Below, piece by piece: positions 1-6,787 of a stretch of DNA of 16,461 nt. Under the pieces are notes generated by a model. The model saw only the letters and a program-made list of their open reading frames with translations. It did no database searches and was not told where the DNA came from. This stretch comes from JBHIAG01 sp046758465 (GTDB lineage: Bacteria > Acidobacteriota > Terriglobia > Acidiferrales > 2-02-FULL-67-57): contig JBHIAG010000046.1 of NCBI GenBank assembly GCA_046758465.1, positions 1 to 16,461 on the forward strand. Reading direction: 5' to 3'. Position numbers and translations under genes: made by a program. Every line of letters begins with the position of its first letter. The first letter of the stretch is position 1.

Positions 1-2
1 AC

Positions 3-551
3 GGAAAGGCGATTTTTACGCGGTGGAGAAACAGGGGGAACACCGGGCCCCGAAGTATCGTGGCCCGCGACCTGGGGAGCGGGCGCGAGAAAGAGCTCTA
101 TCGTGCGGCTTCCCCCGCTCGCGTCGCCCACCTAGGGGTCTCGCCGGATGGTCAGCGGTTGGCCTTTGTTTGGTGGGACCCGAAGGAGGGAACCACCGCC
201 GTGAAGGTCATCTCCACTTCCGGCGGTGAAGCCCGCGAACTCCTGAAGCTGCCGGCAGCGCAACTAAGCGGTTACGGACAACCAGTTTTTGCGCTAGCGT
301 GGACACCCGATTCCCGTCACATCATCTATGCACCCAGCACCGCCGGTCAGAAGCATAGATTCGAGCTGTGGCGAATCTCCGCCGATGGTGGAGAACCGCA
401 GAACCTTGGTCTGGCCATGGAAGGACTAAGTCTGTACGGCCTGAGTGTTCATCCCGACGGGCGCCGCATCGCCTTCACCGCCGGCACGCCTCGCCGCTCG
501 GAAGTCTGGGTGCTGGAGAACTTCCTGCCTCCCCTCAAAGATGGAAATTGA
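3..551 (+). CDS. TolB/PD40-type beta-propeller protein, C-terminal end (5' truncated)
   Basis: The frame is open from the left edge to a TGA at 549-551, so this is the last ~182 residues of a longer protein. Three propeller blades are visible from their SPDG-like turns: LGVSPDGQRLAFVWWD, FALAWTPDSRHIIYAPS and LSVHPDGRRIAFTAG. Such PD40/TolB-like blades form a scaffold that binds peptides or sugars. The fragment ends in SEVWVLENFLPPLK, a tail I associate with acidobacterial proteins where PD40 repeats follow a Ser/Thr kinase or winged-helix DNA-binding domain; that is recollection, and the N-terminal domain is outside the window. A GTG at 60 is only an internal codon, because homology-like sequence (IVARDLGSG) continues upstream of it. 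The function of the whole protein cannot be stated. The gene converges on the next, minus-strand gene. Confidence 0.75.
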   Translation, partial: GKAIFTRWRNRGNTGPRSIVARDLGSGREKELYRAASPARVAHLGVSPDGQRLAFVWWDPKEGTTAVKVISTSGGEARELLKLPAAQLSGYGQPVFALAWTPDSRHIIYAPSTAGQKHRFELWRISADGGEPQNLGLAMEGLSLYGLSVHPDGRRIAFTAGTPRRSEVWVLENFLPPLKDGN

Positions 552-628
552 GCGGTCTCAAGAGAGAAAAACAGGAAGGTAGGGATGTTTAGGGGAAAAG
601 TGGTGAGGTTTGTCGCATAAGAACCTCA

Positions 629-641
629 GGGGCTAAAGCCC
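629..641. repeat. GGCTAAAGCC palindromic repeat, copy 1
   Basis: GGGGCTAAAGCCC lies in the convergent spacer 552-792, 78 bp after the propeller gene. The same GGCTAAAGCC/GGCTTTAGCC core recurs at 6805-6824 and 10270-10287 with different outer arms. It is probably a REP-like dispersed palindrome. Confidence 0.6.
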
Positions 642-662
642 ACTTTTAACCGGTGTTTTTTC

Positions 663-717
663 GGCGGGGTTGTCCGCCTGAGGCGGATGCGCCTCGGGCG
701 CAAAACCTCGCCCCGCC
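663..717. repeat. Three-way-junction inverted repeat in convergent spacer
   Basis: Outer arms GGCGGGG (663-669) and CCCCGCC (711-717) enclose two adjacent perfect hairpins, each with a 6-bp stem and a 3-nt loop: TCCGCC-TGA-GGCGGA (673-687) and TGCGCC-TCG-GGCGCA (688-702). T-rich sequence precedes the left arm and AAAA follows the right arm, so on either strand it could also act as a weak terminator between the two convergent genes. Mobility or function is inference. Confidence 0.55.
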
Positions 718-792
718 AAAACGCTCTGCGGGTGCGGACGCCGAAGAAGGTTAGCTGATGAAACGAACTCTTTTGATGCCTATGGTACGCCG

Positions 793-2025
793 CTACGGCG
801 CGGGGCGGATCTTGTCCAGGATTTTGCGCGCCAGGGCCTGCTCGGCTTCATAGAAGTCCTGCCCGTGAGCTACCTTTTCCAGCCAGGGAACAAATTCGGC
901 GGGCGCGGCCAGTTTCCGCCGGCGCACCGCCAGCTCCAGGTCACGCAGCACCGCGGGCAACTCCAGCCCGTCTTGTCCGAGCGCCCGCGCCAGGCGCGTA
1001 CGCAACTCAAGTTGCGTCAGAATTTGTCCGAACAGCCGGGTGAGCACCGCCAGGCTCGCGGTGGGTGGCCGGCTGAAAGCGACCTGGTTGTACTCGGCCC
1101 CCGCTTCATACGTCAGCCGCATACCGCTGCTGCTTTTTCCGGCTTCCCGGTAACCGTTGAGGTCACGCAGGTAGTTGGCCTGCCGCAACAACTCAAACAC
1201 GCGCGCGCGCACACCGGCCGAGACCTTCAGCGGCTGGCGGTGGCCGGGCTGGTCGAGCCGCCGCCGCTCGTAGCTGCCCTGGCCGTCTTCCCGCAGGCTG
1301 ACGGCCACATACGAACCTGCTTGCTCCTGCACCTGCTCGAAATGGATTTGGGCTGGGAGGCCCCGAATGCGTTCCAGCAACCGCTGCGCCCGGCTCTGCG
1401 CCAGCCGCACCACCCGCCGATCTTGCGCTACCTGCGTCAACACCGGCACGAACTGCTCCAGGTAGACGAACCGCCCCTTGTTCAAGTGGTGCTCAAACTC
1501 CCGCAGGGTGGCCAGCACACCCAGGCGGTCGAACTTCAGCTTGAATTGCAGTTGCACAATGTAGAAGCGCCCGCGGGCAATTGTTTCGCACAGCTCCTGC
1601 AGGGCGACGGCCGTGGCGTTCTCGGTGTAGTTGAAGCGCACCTCGCTCCGCTGCTGACCTTGTTCGTAGCGGAAGGTCTTTTCGCCCAGGTTCGCAATCT
1701 TGCGGGACGTTTCGAACTGAATGCCGTCGAAGTGTTCCAGCGCAGCCACCAGCGCGAACAGCCGCGCCACCAGTTGGGCGGGCAGGCGAAAATTCTCCGG
1801 CTGGGCGGGCTCGGCGAGCGCCCGCCCGTCGTAGCTGGCGGCGCCGTCTTCTGCGACGCTCAGCGCGGTGTATTCAGGCAGACTGCCGGGGAAAACTTTG
1901 ATGAAGGTAAAGCGAGCCGGTGGCGCCTCGCCGGGCGCTTGTCTGGGCGCCTCGCCCGCCGTGGCCGCAGGAGCCAGCAGCGCCCCCAGCGCCAGCAGAG
2001 CGAGGCTAGCTCCTCGGACTCGCAT
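793..2025 (-). CDS. Secreted protein of unknown function with two tandem domain copies
   Basis: A 410-residue protein I cannot assign to a named family. Residues 1-23 form a signal peptide (MRVRG, hydrophobic LALLALGALLAP, cleavage near ATA-GEA), so it is exported. The mature part is an internal duplication. Residues 51-101 match 228-278 (EYTALSVAEDGAASYDGR against SYVAVSLREDGQGSYERR), and the helical tails 160-212 and 356-407 also match (EFVPVL / EFVPWL, then AQRLLERIRG / ALARKILDKIR). Each unit therefore looks like a beta-rich part followed by a helical part. Its ATG shares one base with the ruvC stop (TGATG), which implies translational coupling to ruvC. No catalytic motif is evident. The start is supported by the signal peptide and the overlap. 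A long antisense frame over the same stretch is a composition artefact. Confidence 0.75.
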   Translation of the reverse strand: MRVRGASLALLALGALLAPAATAGEAPRQAPGEAPPARFTFIKVFPGSLPEYTALSVAEDGAASYDGRALAEPAQPENFRLPAQLVARLFALVAALEHFDGIQFETSRKIANLGEKTFRYEQGQQRSEVRFNYTENATAVALQELCETIARGRFYIVQLQFKLKFDRLGVLATLREFEHHLNKGRFVYLEQFVPVLTQVAQDRRVVRLAQSRAQRLLERIRGLPAQIHFEQVQEQAGSYVAVSLREDGQGSYERRRLDQPGHRQPLKVSAGVRARVFELLRQANYLRDLNGYREAGKSSSGMRLTYEAGAEYNQVAFSRPPTASLAVLTRLFGQILTQLELRTRLARALGQDGLELPAVLRDLELAVRRRKLAAPAEFVPWLEKVAHGQDFYEAEQALARKILDKIRPAP

Positions 2026-2534
2026 CAGGCGCCGCGCCCAGCCGCTTTCCGCTGCCCTTCTTCGATGCGGATGTGGCAGAGAGCCACTGCCAGGGCGTCG
2101 GAAGCATCGGCGGGCTCAGGCGGCTTCGGCAAATCCAGCAAGCGCTGCACCATAAGCTGCACCTGGTGCTTCTCGGCTCCCCCAAAACCTACCATGCTGC
2201 TTTTGATTGTCCGTGCCGAATACTCGTGCACCGGCCGCTGGGCGCGCTCGGCGGCCAGCAAGACCACGCCGCACACCTGGCTCATCTGCATTTGGCTTTT
2301 GACGTTGGAGGCCAGAAACACCTTCTCGATCGCGATGGCATCCGGAGCATAGCGCTTGAGGAGTTTCTCGACTTGCTGGTGGATGCGCTTGAGGCGCTGG
2401 GCGAAGCGGAGCTGGCGGGAGGCGCGAATCACTCCAAATCCCAGCACGCGGCAGCTCCGGCCGTCGCTCTCGACCACGCCGTAGCCGGTGCTGGTGCTGC
2501 CGCAGTCAATTCCGAGCACCCGTAGCCCTGCCAT
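2025..2534 (-). CDS. ruvC: Crossover junction endodeoxyribonuclease RuvC
   Basis: RuvC resolves Holliday junctions by paired nicking, working with RuvAB in recombinational repair. The protein has 169 residues, the usual length for the family. The four acidic metal-binding residues of the RNase H-like fold are present: D10 (GIDCGSTSTGYG), E70 (AIAIEKVF), and D143 and D146 (DASDALAVALCH). Cys replaces the common Pro in GIDPG. The conserved STxxGYG and KVFLASN segments are intact. The ATG at 2534 lies directly after a 4x10-bp tandem repeat that contains the only Shine-Dalgarno-like sequence. The downstream secreted protein overlaps the stop by 1 bp. Upstream yebC is on the same strand, an arrangement often seen for yebC-ruvC. 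ruvA and ruvB are not in the window. Confidence 0.95.
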   Translation of the reverse strand: MAGLRVLGIDCGSTSTGYGVVESDGRSCRVLGFGVIRASRQLRFAQRLKRIHQQVEKLLKRYAPDAIAIEKVFLASNVKSQMQMSQVCGVVLLAAERAQRPVHEYSARTIKSSMVGFGGAEKHQVQLMVQRLLDLPKPPEPADASDALAVALCHIRIEEGQRKAAGRGA

Positions 2535-2536
2535 GT

Positions 2537-2576
2537 ACCTGCTTTTACCTGCTTTTACCTGCCTTTACCTGCCTTT
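2537..2576 (-). repeat. 4 x 10-bp tandem repeat over the ruvC ribosome-binding region
   Basis: Read on the minus strand there are two units of AAAGGCAGGT followed by two of AAAAGCAGGT, ending 2 nt before the ruvC ATG. Each unit carries an AGG Shine-Dalgarno-like core. The last AGG lies only 3 nt from the ATG, and the previous one about 13 nt away. Loss or gain of a unit would keep some AGG upstream but change spacing and redundancy. Confidence 0.8.
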
Positions 2577-2688
2577 GTCTCCCACTCCCTGGCTATGTCG
2601 CCGCCGTGCCCCCCTGGAATCTGAATCCACAAGCCACGGGTTGCCTGGGAACTCTGCTGTTCACGAGACGCATGGGGTAGGAATCGTA

Positions 2689-3456
2689 CTAGCCGGATGA
2701 CTCGGAGGCTGCCACCGCCTCCTGCAAGATTTGGTCCGGGATATCGAAGTTGGAGTAGAGCTGCTGTGTGTCCTCGTGCTCTTCGAGGGCTTCCACCAGC
2801 CGCAGCAACTGCTGCGCGGTGCCTCCCTCGACCCGCACATAGTTCTGGGGCAGCATGGTGACTTCCGCCGTTGCCGGGGTAAGGCCGTTTTTCACCAGGG
2901 CTTCTTTGACCGCATCCAGACTCTCGGGCAGCGTCAAAATCTCCCAGTGCGTGCCGTCGTCCCGCAAATCTTCGGCACCGGCATCGAGCACAATGCCCAA
3001 CAGCCTGTCCTCATCTACCTTTTCCTTGGCGAGGGTAATGTGCCCCTTCTTGCTGAACATCCAGGCCACACAGCCGCTCTCGCCCAGGTTCCCGCCAAAC
3101 TTGGAAAAGATATGCCGGAGCTCATTCACCATGCGGTTGCGGTTGTCGGTGGTCACTTCCAGCAGGATCGCCACCCCGCCGGGGCCGTAGCCCTCCAGCA
3201 CCGCTTCCTCAATGGTCATCCCGGGCAGTTGGCCGGTGCCGCGCTGGATGGCGCGCTCGATGTTGTTGGCGGGCATGTTTTCAGCCTTCGCCGCCGTGAT
3301 CGCCTTGCGCAGCCGCGGGTTGGCGTCTGGATCGCCTCCACCTATCCGCGCCGCCACGCTAATTTCTTTGATCAGGCGTGTGAAGAGCTGCCCGCGGCGA
3401 GCGTCGGTTGCCGCCTTCTTATGCTTGATGCTTGACCACTTCGAATGACCGGACAT
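2689..3456 (-). CDS. yebC: YebC/PmpR (TACO1-like) family regulatory protein
   Basis: YebC/TACO1 proteins were long described as DNA-binding transcriptional regulators (PmpR); some members act in translation, relieving ribosome stalling. The signature N-terminus MSGHSKWSSIKHKKAATDARRG is present, followed by the conserved ENMPANNIERAIQRGTG (residues ~80-95) and EGYGPGGVAILLEVTTDNRNR, which are diagnostic. Length is 255 residues, close to the usual ~240-250. The protein is cytosolic with no membrane segment. The ATG at 3456 is preceded by AGGGG with a 4-nt gap, an adequate ribosome-binding site. It leads the minus-strand set yebC-ruvC-secreted protein; the 154-bp gap to ruvC contains the tandem repeat described separately and no other gene I can see. 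Confidence 0.95.
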   Translation of the reverse strand: MSGHSKWSSIKHKKAATDARRGQLFTRLIKEISVAARIGGGDPDANPRLRKAITAAKAENMPANNIERAIQRGTGQLPGMTIEEAVLEGYGPGGVAILLEVTTDNRNRMVNELRHIFSKFGGNLGESGCVAWMFSKKGHITLAKEKVDEDRLLGIVLDAGAEDLRDDGTHWEILTLPESLDAVKEALVKNGLTPATAEVTMLPQNYVRVEGGTAQQLLRLVEALEEHEDTQQLYSNFDIPDQILQEAVAASESSG

Positions 3457-3546
3457 CGTACCCCTGCGTGCGGCAGGAAATAGAAGAAAAGCAATCAGCC
3501 CTATAGGCTAGCACAGGCACGCCCGGGTCGCAATCCAGGCTCGAAC

Positions 3547-4575
3547 TTAGGCGCCGATGTAGCGGGCGTAGAGGCTGCGGGCCACGGCCGGGTCTTGCGT
3601 GCCGGCGATGATAGCGCGGCCGTCAGCAAACACGGTCAGCTCATAGGGCGCCACCCAGAGCCGGAGCAGGTAGGGGTTGTTGCGTACGGGCCCGTGGGCG
3701 AGGAGGCGCTGGCGCAGCGCGTCGAGGTCAAGCCGCCGCCCGCGCTCGTGGATTTGCACTGCGTTGCGCCCGCAGAGCGTGACCTGCGGCTGAGCGAGCC
3801 CATGCAAGTAGACGAAATCTCGTTGCCCACAGGTGCGACACTCGGCCCGAGGGCGCGGGATCGTTATCGAGTAGAATTCATTTTTCCATAGATCACCCCT
3901 GTGCAGCCGTGCCGCCTCGCGGCGCCACCTTCCCACCAGCAGTTTCAGCGCTTCGCTCACCTGCAGCGCTGCCACCCAGTTGACCGCCGGGTTGATGACA
4001 CCCACGGTGTCGCAGGTTTCTTCCAACGCACCCTGCGGGCGCTCCGTAAACCAGCAAGTGAAACACGCCGTAACGCCCGGCACAATCGGCATCGCGATGC
4101 CATAGCTGCCCACCACCGCTCCATAGACCCACGCCAGGTCCTGTTTTACCGCCGCGTCGTTCAGCAGGAAGCGGGTTTCGAAATTGTCGGTGCCATCCAA
4201 AAGGATGTCGGCGCCGGCCAGCAGCTCTTCGACGTTGTCCGGGACTACGTCCGCCACGATGCCCTCGACCCTGACCGCGGAGTTGATGGCTTTCAGCTTG
4301 CGTTCTGCGGCCACCGCCTTGGGCAAGGCCTCGCGCGCGTCCTGTTCGTCGAAGAGCATCTGCCGCTGCAGGTTGGACTCTTCGACGAAATCGCGGTCCA
4401 CCACGCGCAGGTAGCCGACCCCGGCGCGCACCAGCGCATTCGCCTGCGCCGAACCCAGCGCCCCGCAGCCCACCAACACCACCCGCGCCGCGGCCAGCCG
4501 TCGTTGCCCGGCTTCGCCGATCCCGGCGAACAGTACCTGGCGGGAATATTTCTCCCGTGATCGGTCTTCAGCCAT
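3547..4575 (-). CDS. thiF: ThiF/MoeB/HesA-type E1 adenylyltransferase (Bacillus ThiF-like)
   Basis: Enzymes of this family adenylate the C-terminal glycine of a ubiquitin-like sulfur carrier (ThiS or MoaD). From M at 4575 (342 aa) the nucleotide loop GCGALGS is at 36-42, acidic D60, SNLQRQ at 67-72 (catalytic Arg), DNFETR from D130, catalytic-type Cys188 in EETCDTVGVINP, and two CxxC zinc pairs (C171/C174 and C246/C249). The C-terminal ~85 residues (LCGRNAVQI ... FADGRAIIAGTQDP ... LYARYIG) match the extension of Bacillus-type ThiF, which favours ThiF over MoeB. No thiS, thiG or moaD is in the window, so its partner is unknown. An in-frame ATG at 4584 gives three more residues, but a TATAAT at 4588-4583 overlaps it, so I prefer 4575, which leaves a leaderless message. 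It diverges from pcm. Confidence 0.8.
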   Translation of the reverse strand: MAEDRSREKYSRQVLFAGIGEAGQRRLAAARVVLVGCGALGSAQANALVRAGVGYLRVVDRDFVEESNLQRQMLFDEQDAREALPKAVAAERKLKAINSAVRVEGIVADVVPDNVEELLAGADILLDGTDNFETRFLLNDAAVKQDLAWVYGAVVGSYGIAMPIVPGVTACFTCWFTERPQGALEETCDTVGVINPAVNWVAALQVSEALKLLVGRWRREAARLHRGDLWKNEFYSITIPRPRAECRTCGQRDFVYLHGLAQPQVTLCGRNAVQIHERGRRLDLDALRQRLLAHGPVRNNPYLLRLWVAPYELTVFADGRAIIAGTQDPAVARSLYARYIGA

Positions 4576-4582
4576 CGCATCC

Positions 4583-4588
4583 ATTATA
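4583..4588 (-). promoter_or_regulatory. Candidate -10 element of thiF (leaderless configuration)
   Basis: TATAAT on the minus strand (4588 to 4583) overlaps the upstream ATG (4584) and ends exactly 7 nt before the in-frame ATG at 4575. Transcription would then start at or next to that second ATG. No good -35 hexamer is seen at 16-18 bp; a TCGGCCGA palindrome lies there instead. Confidence 0.5.
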
Positions 4589-4624
4589 GACGTTTAGCGG
4601 AGTCGGCCGACAGCGGCGCGGGTG

Positions 4625-4630
4625 TATAAT
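4625..4630 (+). promoter_or_regulatory. Candidate -10 element of pcm
   Basis: A perfect TATAAT preceded by GTG lies 42 bp before the preferred pcm ATG, predicting a start near 4637 and a leader of about 36 nt. The -35 region is poor (GTCGGC). The hexamer would lie just inside a longer reading frame starting with GTG at 4622, which argues against that start. Confidence 0.45.
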
Positions 4631-4672
4631 CACCTACCAGCTATCCCCGCGCTGGCTGGCGGTGCCCACCCG

Positions 4673-5341
4673 ATGAACCAACGCCGTCCCAACTTTCGCT
4701 TCCAGCGGCAGATGATGGTTGAGTTGCAGATGCGGCAACGCGGCATCCGCGACGCCCGCGTGCTGGCCGCGTTCCTGGAAGTCCCCCGCCACGAATTTGT
4801 TCCGCCGGACCACTTCCACGAGGCCTACGAGGATCATCCCCTGCCGATTGGCGAAGGGCAAACGATTTCCCAGCCCTACATGGTGGCGGTGATGACCGAA
4901 GCGCTGAGCCTGGGCGGGGAGGAGCGCGTGCTTGAAATCGGCACCGGCTCGGGCTATCAGACCGCTATCCTCGCCCGGCTGGCCCGCGAGGTCTATTCCA
5001 TCGAACGCTACGCCACCCTGGCCTGTCAGGCCAAGGAGCGCCTGCGACGCTTGGGCGTCACCACGGCCACGGTCGTGGTGGGCGACGGCAGCCAGGGCTA
5101 TCCCCCGGCAGCCCCCTACGAGGGCATTGTGGTCACCGCCGGGGCGCCGCGCGTGCCGGACGTGCTGGTCGAGCAGCTCACCGCGGGTGGGCGCCTGGTG
5201 ATTCCTGTCGGCGATGTGCACTCGCAGGAACTCTTGCTGGTCTCCAAGCACGGCCACAGCATCACGCAGAAGACCATCAACTATTGCCGCTTCGTCCCCC
5301 TCACCGGCAAATACGGCTGGGGCGGCAGCCAGATGGAATGA
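4673..5341 (+). CDS. pcm: Protein-L-isoaspartate O-methyltransferase
   Basis: PCMT uses S-adenosylmethionine to methylate L-isoaspartyl residues in damaged proteins and so starts their repair. From ATG 4673 it has 222 residues, the normal size. Family landmarks are in order: MVELQMRQRGIRDARVL (15-31), VPRHEFVP (37-44), the active-site stretch GEGQTISQPYMVA (60-72), SAM motif I VLEIGTGSGYQTA (86-98), SIERYATLA, the VVVGDGSQGYP loop, and GGRLVIPVGD (172-181). A GTG at 4622 would add 17 residues, but it places a TATAAT within the coding region and adds unconserved sequence, so it is rejected. The ribosome-binding site is weak. It diverges from thiF and converges on the Nudix gene. Confidence 0.93.
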   Translation: MNQRRPNFRFQRQMMVELQMRQRGIRDARVLAAFLEVPRHEFVPPDHFHEAYEDHPLPIGEGQTISQPYMVAVMTEALSLGGEERVLEIGTGSGYQTAILARLAREVYSIERYATLACQAKERLRRLGVTTATVVVGDGSQGYPPAAPYEGIVVTAGAPRVPDVLVEQLTAGGRLVIPVGDVHSQELLLVSKHGHSITQKTINYCRFVPLTGKYGWGGSQME

Positions 5342-5415
5342 CCGGACTCTACACGCACCCGCCGGGATGCGCCGCCTCGGCGTGAACGCGCTTGCAACCA
5401 ACCTTCCCCACCGGC

Positions 5416-5874
5416 TCAACGCCGGGCGGCGTAAAGCTGGAGCGCCTTCTGGATGACCGCGGTGGCCTTTGCGGTGAGTTGGTAGCGGGCGAGTTCCTCC
5501 GGCCGGGCCCAGGCGACGGCAGATACATCGGACCCGGCGCGTGCCGTGCCGCTCACGGGCTCGCACAAGTAGTCAATCAGCACGTAATGGTAGCGCGGGC
5601 GGCCCCTCGCTGCCGCTTCCACCGGCGGGCTGATGCGCTCGAAGACTTCGACAATGTCCAGGACCTTGACCTCCAAACCCGTTTCCTCGCGCAGCTCCCG
5701 TTGAACCGCCTCGACCAGCGTCTCGCCCAGCTCTACCGCTCCGCCCGGCAGTGACCACTGGCCCTTCAACGGCTCGCTCGCGCGTTCGACCAGCAGCACC
5801 GCGCCCGCGCGCACCACCACACCCCCCACCCCCACAATCGGCCGCTCGGGATACTCGCGCGCACTGTGGGTCAT
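5416..5874 (-). CDS. Nudix hydrolase (ADP-ribose pyrophosphatase/MutT-like)
   Basis: Nudix enzymes hydrolyse nucleoside diphosphates linked to another moiety. The 152-residue protein carries a complete Nudix box: G45-x5-E51-x7-R59-E60-L61-x-E63-E64-x-G66-L67 within GGAVELGETLVEAVQRELRE. Strands before it (PIVGVGGVVVRAGAVLLVERA) and after it are typical. The region after the box, with ARGRPRYHYVLIDYLCEP and VSAVAWARPEELARYQLT, is of the kind seen in the ADP-ribose pyrophosphatase-like subgroup, but the substrate cannot be read from sequence. The ATG at 5874 is preferred over a TTG at 5898, which adds eight unconserved residues. It is a single minus-strand gene with no obvious partner, divergent from the LysW-like gene. 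Confidence 0.88.
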   Translation of the reverse strand: MTHSAREYPERPIVGVGGVVVRAGAVLLVERASEPLKGQWSLPGGAVELGETLVEAVQRELREETGLEVKVLDIVEVFERISPPVEAAARGRPRYHYVLIDYLCEPVSGTARAGSDVSAVAWARPEELARYQLTAKATAVIQKALQLYAARR

Positions 5875-5928
5875 CGGTCTAGGGGACACTCTGTGCAACC
5901 ACGTCGTAGGGCAGCGGCGCGAAGCCCG

Positions 5929-5955
5929 TTGCCTTTTTCAGTGCTGGTATATAAT
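5929..5955 (+). promoter_or_regulatory. Candidate promoter of the LysW-like gene
   Basis: TTGCCT (5929-5934) and a perfect TATAAT (5950-5955) are separated by 15 bp. The -10 lies within a small inverted repeat, GGTAT-ATA-ATACC (5946-5958). The predicted transcript start near 5962 leaves a leader of about 34 nt that contains a strong Shine-Dalgarno run, GGGGGGAG at 5982-5989, 6 nt before the GTG start at 5996. Confidence 0.55.
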
Positions 5956-5995
5956 ACCCAAGTCGGCTGCCAACGTCTTCCGGGGGGAGTTTGCT

Positions 5996-6226
5996 GTGGC
6001 GAAATGTCCCGAATGCGGCGCGCTGCTCGACATTGAGAGCGATGAGGTCAAGGAGGGCGAAATCCTGCCCTGCCCGGGGTGCGACGTCGACCTCGAAGTG
6101 GTGAACACCAATCCCTTGGAGTTCGACGTCCTCGAGGAAGAAGAGGAGGAAGAAGAAGAAAGAGGTAAAGGCATTCGGGAAAGCGGCGAGGAAGAGTCTG
6201 AGAAATATGGCGAAGGCAAACACTAG
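5996..6226 (+). CDS. lysW: LysW-like zinc-ribbon protein with acidic tail
   Basis: LysW is a small acidic carrier whose C-terminal glutamate gamma-carboxyl holds alpha-aminoadipate (or glutamate) during lysine (or arginine) biosynthesis by the LysW-dependent route. This 76-residue protein has the N-terminal ribbon CPECG (C4, C7) and CPGCD (C27, C30), the following DLEVVNTNPLEFDV typical of the family, then a run of glutamates. Canonical LysW ends in EDWGE; here the end is EKYGEGKH, so the pattern is altered and three residues follow the expected carrier glutamate. No lysX, argX or lysZ is nearby. The GTG start is fixed by GGGGGGAG 6 nt upstream and by the CPECG position. It may be a LysW paralogue with another role, such as zinc-ribbon binding, so the symbol denotes homology, not proven function. 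Confidence 0.7.
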   Translation: MAKCPECGALLDIESDEVKEGEILPCPGCDVDLEVVNTNPLEFDVLEEEEEEEEERGKGIRESGEEESEKYGEGKH

Positions 6227-6296
6227 TCCGGTCCTGAGGCCGCCCCGAGGGTGCGGCAGTGATATTTCGCTTGAGTCCGTGGACAGGCGGCGACCC

Positions 6297-6302
6297 AGGA
6301 GG
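6297..6302 (+). promoter_or_regulatory. Shine-Dalgarno fixing a GTG start at 6309
   Basis: A perfect AGGAGG ends 6 nt before GTG 6309. It decides against the in-frame ATG at 6207, which overlaps the end of the LysW-like gene and would bury the signal peptide behind 34 unconserved residues. Confidence 0.85.
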
Positions 6303-6308
6303 CAAGGC

Positions 6309-6737
6309 GTGAAACGGAAACTCGGGGCGGTGTGGCTTGCTGTGCTCGCTTTGACCCTGGTGCTCACGGCAACGGCTCAGCAGAAGGAAACCATTCGCAC
6401 CATCCGTGGCCAGGTGGTGGGGCCCGACGGGAAACCGGTGGCGGAAGCCTTGGTGCATCTGAAGAACCGAAAGACGGGCACGGTTCTGACCGTCGTCACC
6501 GACAACGAGGGCCGCTACCTGTTTGCGGGAGCCTCGCGGGGGGTGGACTTCGAACTCTACGCTGAATTCCAGGACCTGCGTTCGCGGCGCAAGAAACTTT
6601 CCCGCCTCGATCGGCGCATGAAAATTGTCCTCACTTTCGACTTGAAGAAACCTAAGAAGAAATCCGCTGAGCCCTCGGGAAAAGAATCCAACCCCACCGC
6701 CTACAGGACATTACCTAAAAACCTCACCCTACGGTAA
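6309..6737 (+). CDS. Secreted carboxypeptidase-regulatory-like domain protein
   Basis: A 142-residue protein with a clear signal peptide (MKRK, then LGAVWLAVLALTLVLTATA, cleavage before QQ). Residues ~31-90 form a CarboxypepD_reg/CNA-B-like beta-sandwich: IRGQVVGPDGKPVAEALVHLKN, then TVVTDNEGRYLFAGASRGVDFELYAEF. This fold is usually a module of larger outer-membrane or cell-surface proteins; here it stands nearly alone, followed by a Lys/Arg-rich C-terminus (KKPKKKSAEPSGK) that may bind acidic polymers or membranes. No enzyme is implied. It lies 82 bp after the LysW-like gene on the same strand and probably shares its transcript, but has its own strong AGGAGG. Abundance of this domain in exported proteins is typical of Acidobacteriota, which is supportive context only. 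Confidence 0.8.
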   Translation: MKRKLGAVWLAVLALTLVLTATAQQKETIRTIRGQVVGPDGKPVAEALVHLKNRKTGTVLTVVTDNEGRYLFAGASRGVDFELYAEFQDLRSRRKKLSRLDRRMKIVLTFDLKKPKKKSAEPSGKESNPTAYRTLPKNLTLR

Positions 6738-6787
6738 CAGTCGCTACGCTTCCTCCCCCCTTAGAAAGAACGACGAGCCGGGCTGTC

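Noticed and set aside
865..2352. 495-codon plus-strand open frame
   Set aside because: It is antisense to ruvC and the signal-peptide protein, rich in Gln, His, Arg and Leu, and crosses both without any family motif; a high-GC shadow.
4634..5566. 310-codon minus-strand open frame over pcm
   Set aside because: Antisense to pcm, which has all SAM-methyltransferase motifs; the frame crosses the convergent gene end into the Nudix gene.
6120..6226. Frameshift hiding a canonical EDWGE tail in the LysW-like gene
   Set aside because: Neither of the other two frames through the tail yields EDWGE, so the altered end seems real in this sequence.
6207..6308. ATG 6207 as start of the CarboxypepD_reg-like protein
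   Set aside because: It overlaps the LysW-like gene and adds a non-homologous segment before the signal peptide, while GTG 6309 has a perfect AGGAGG.
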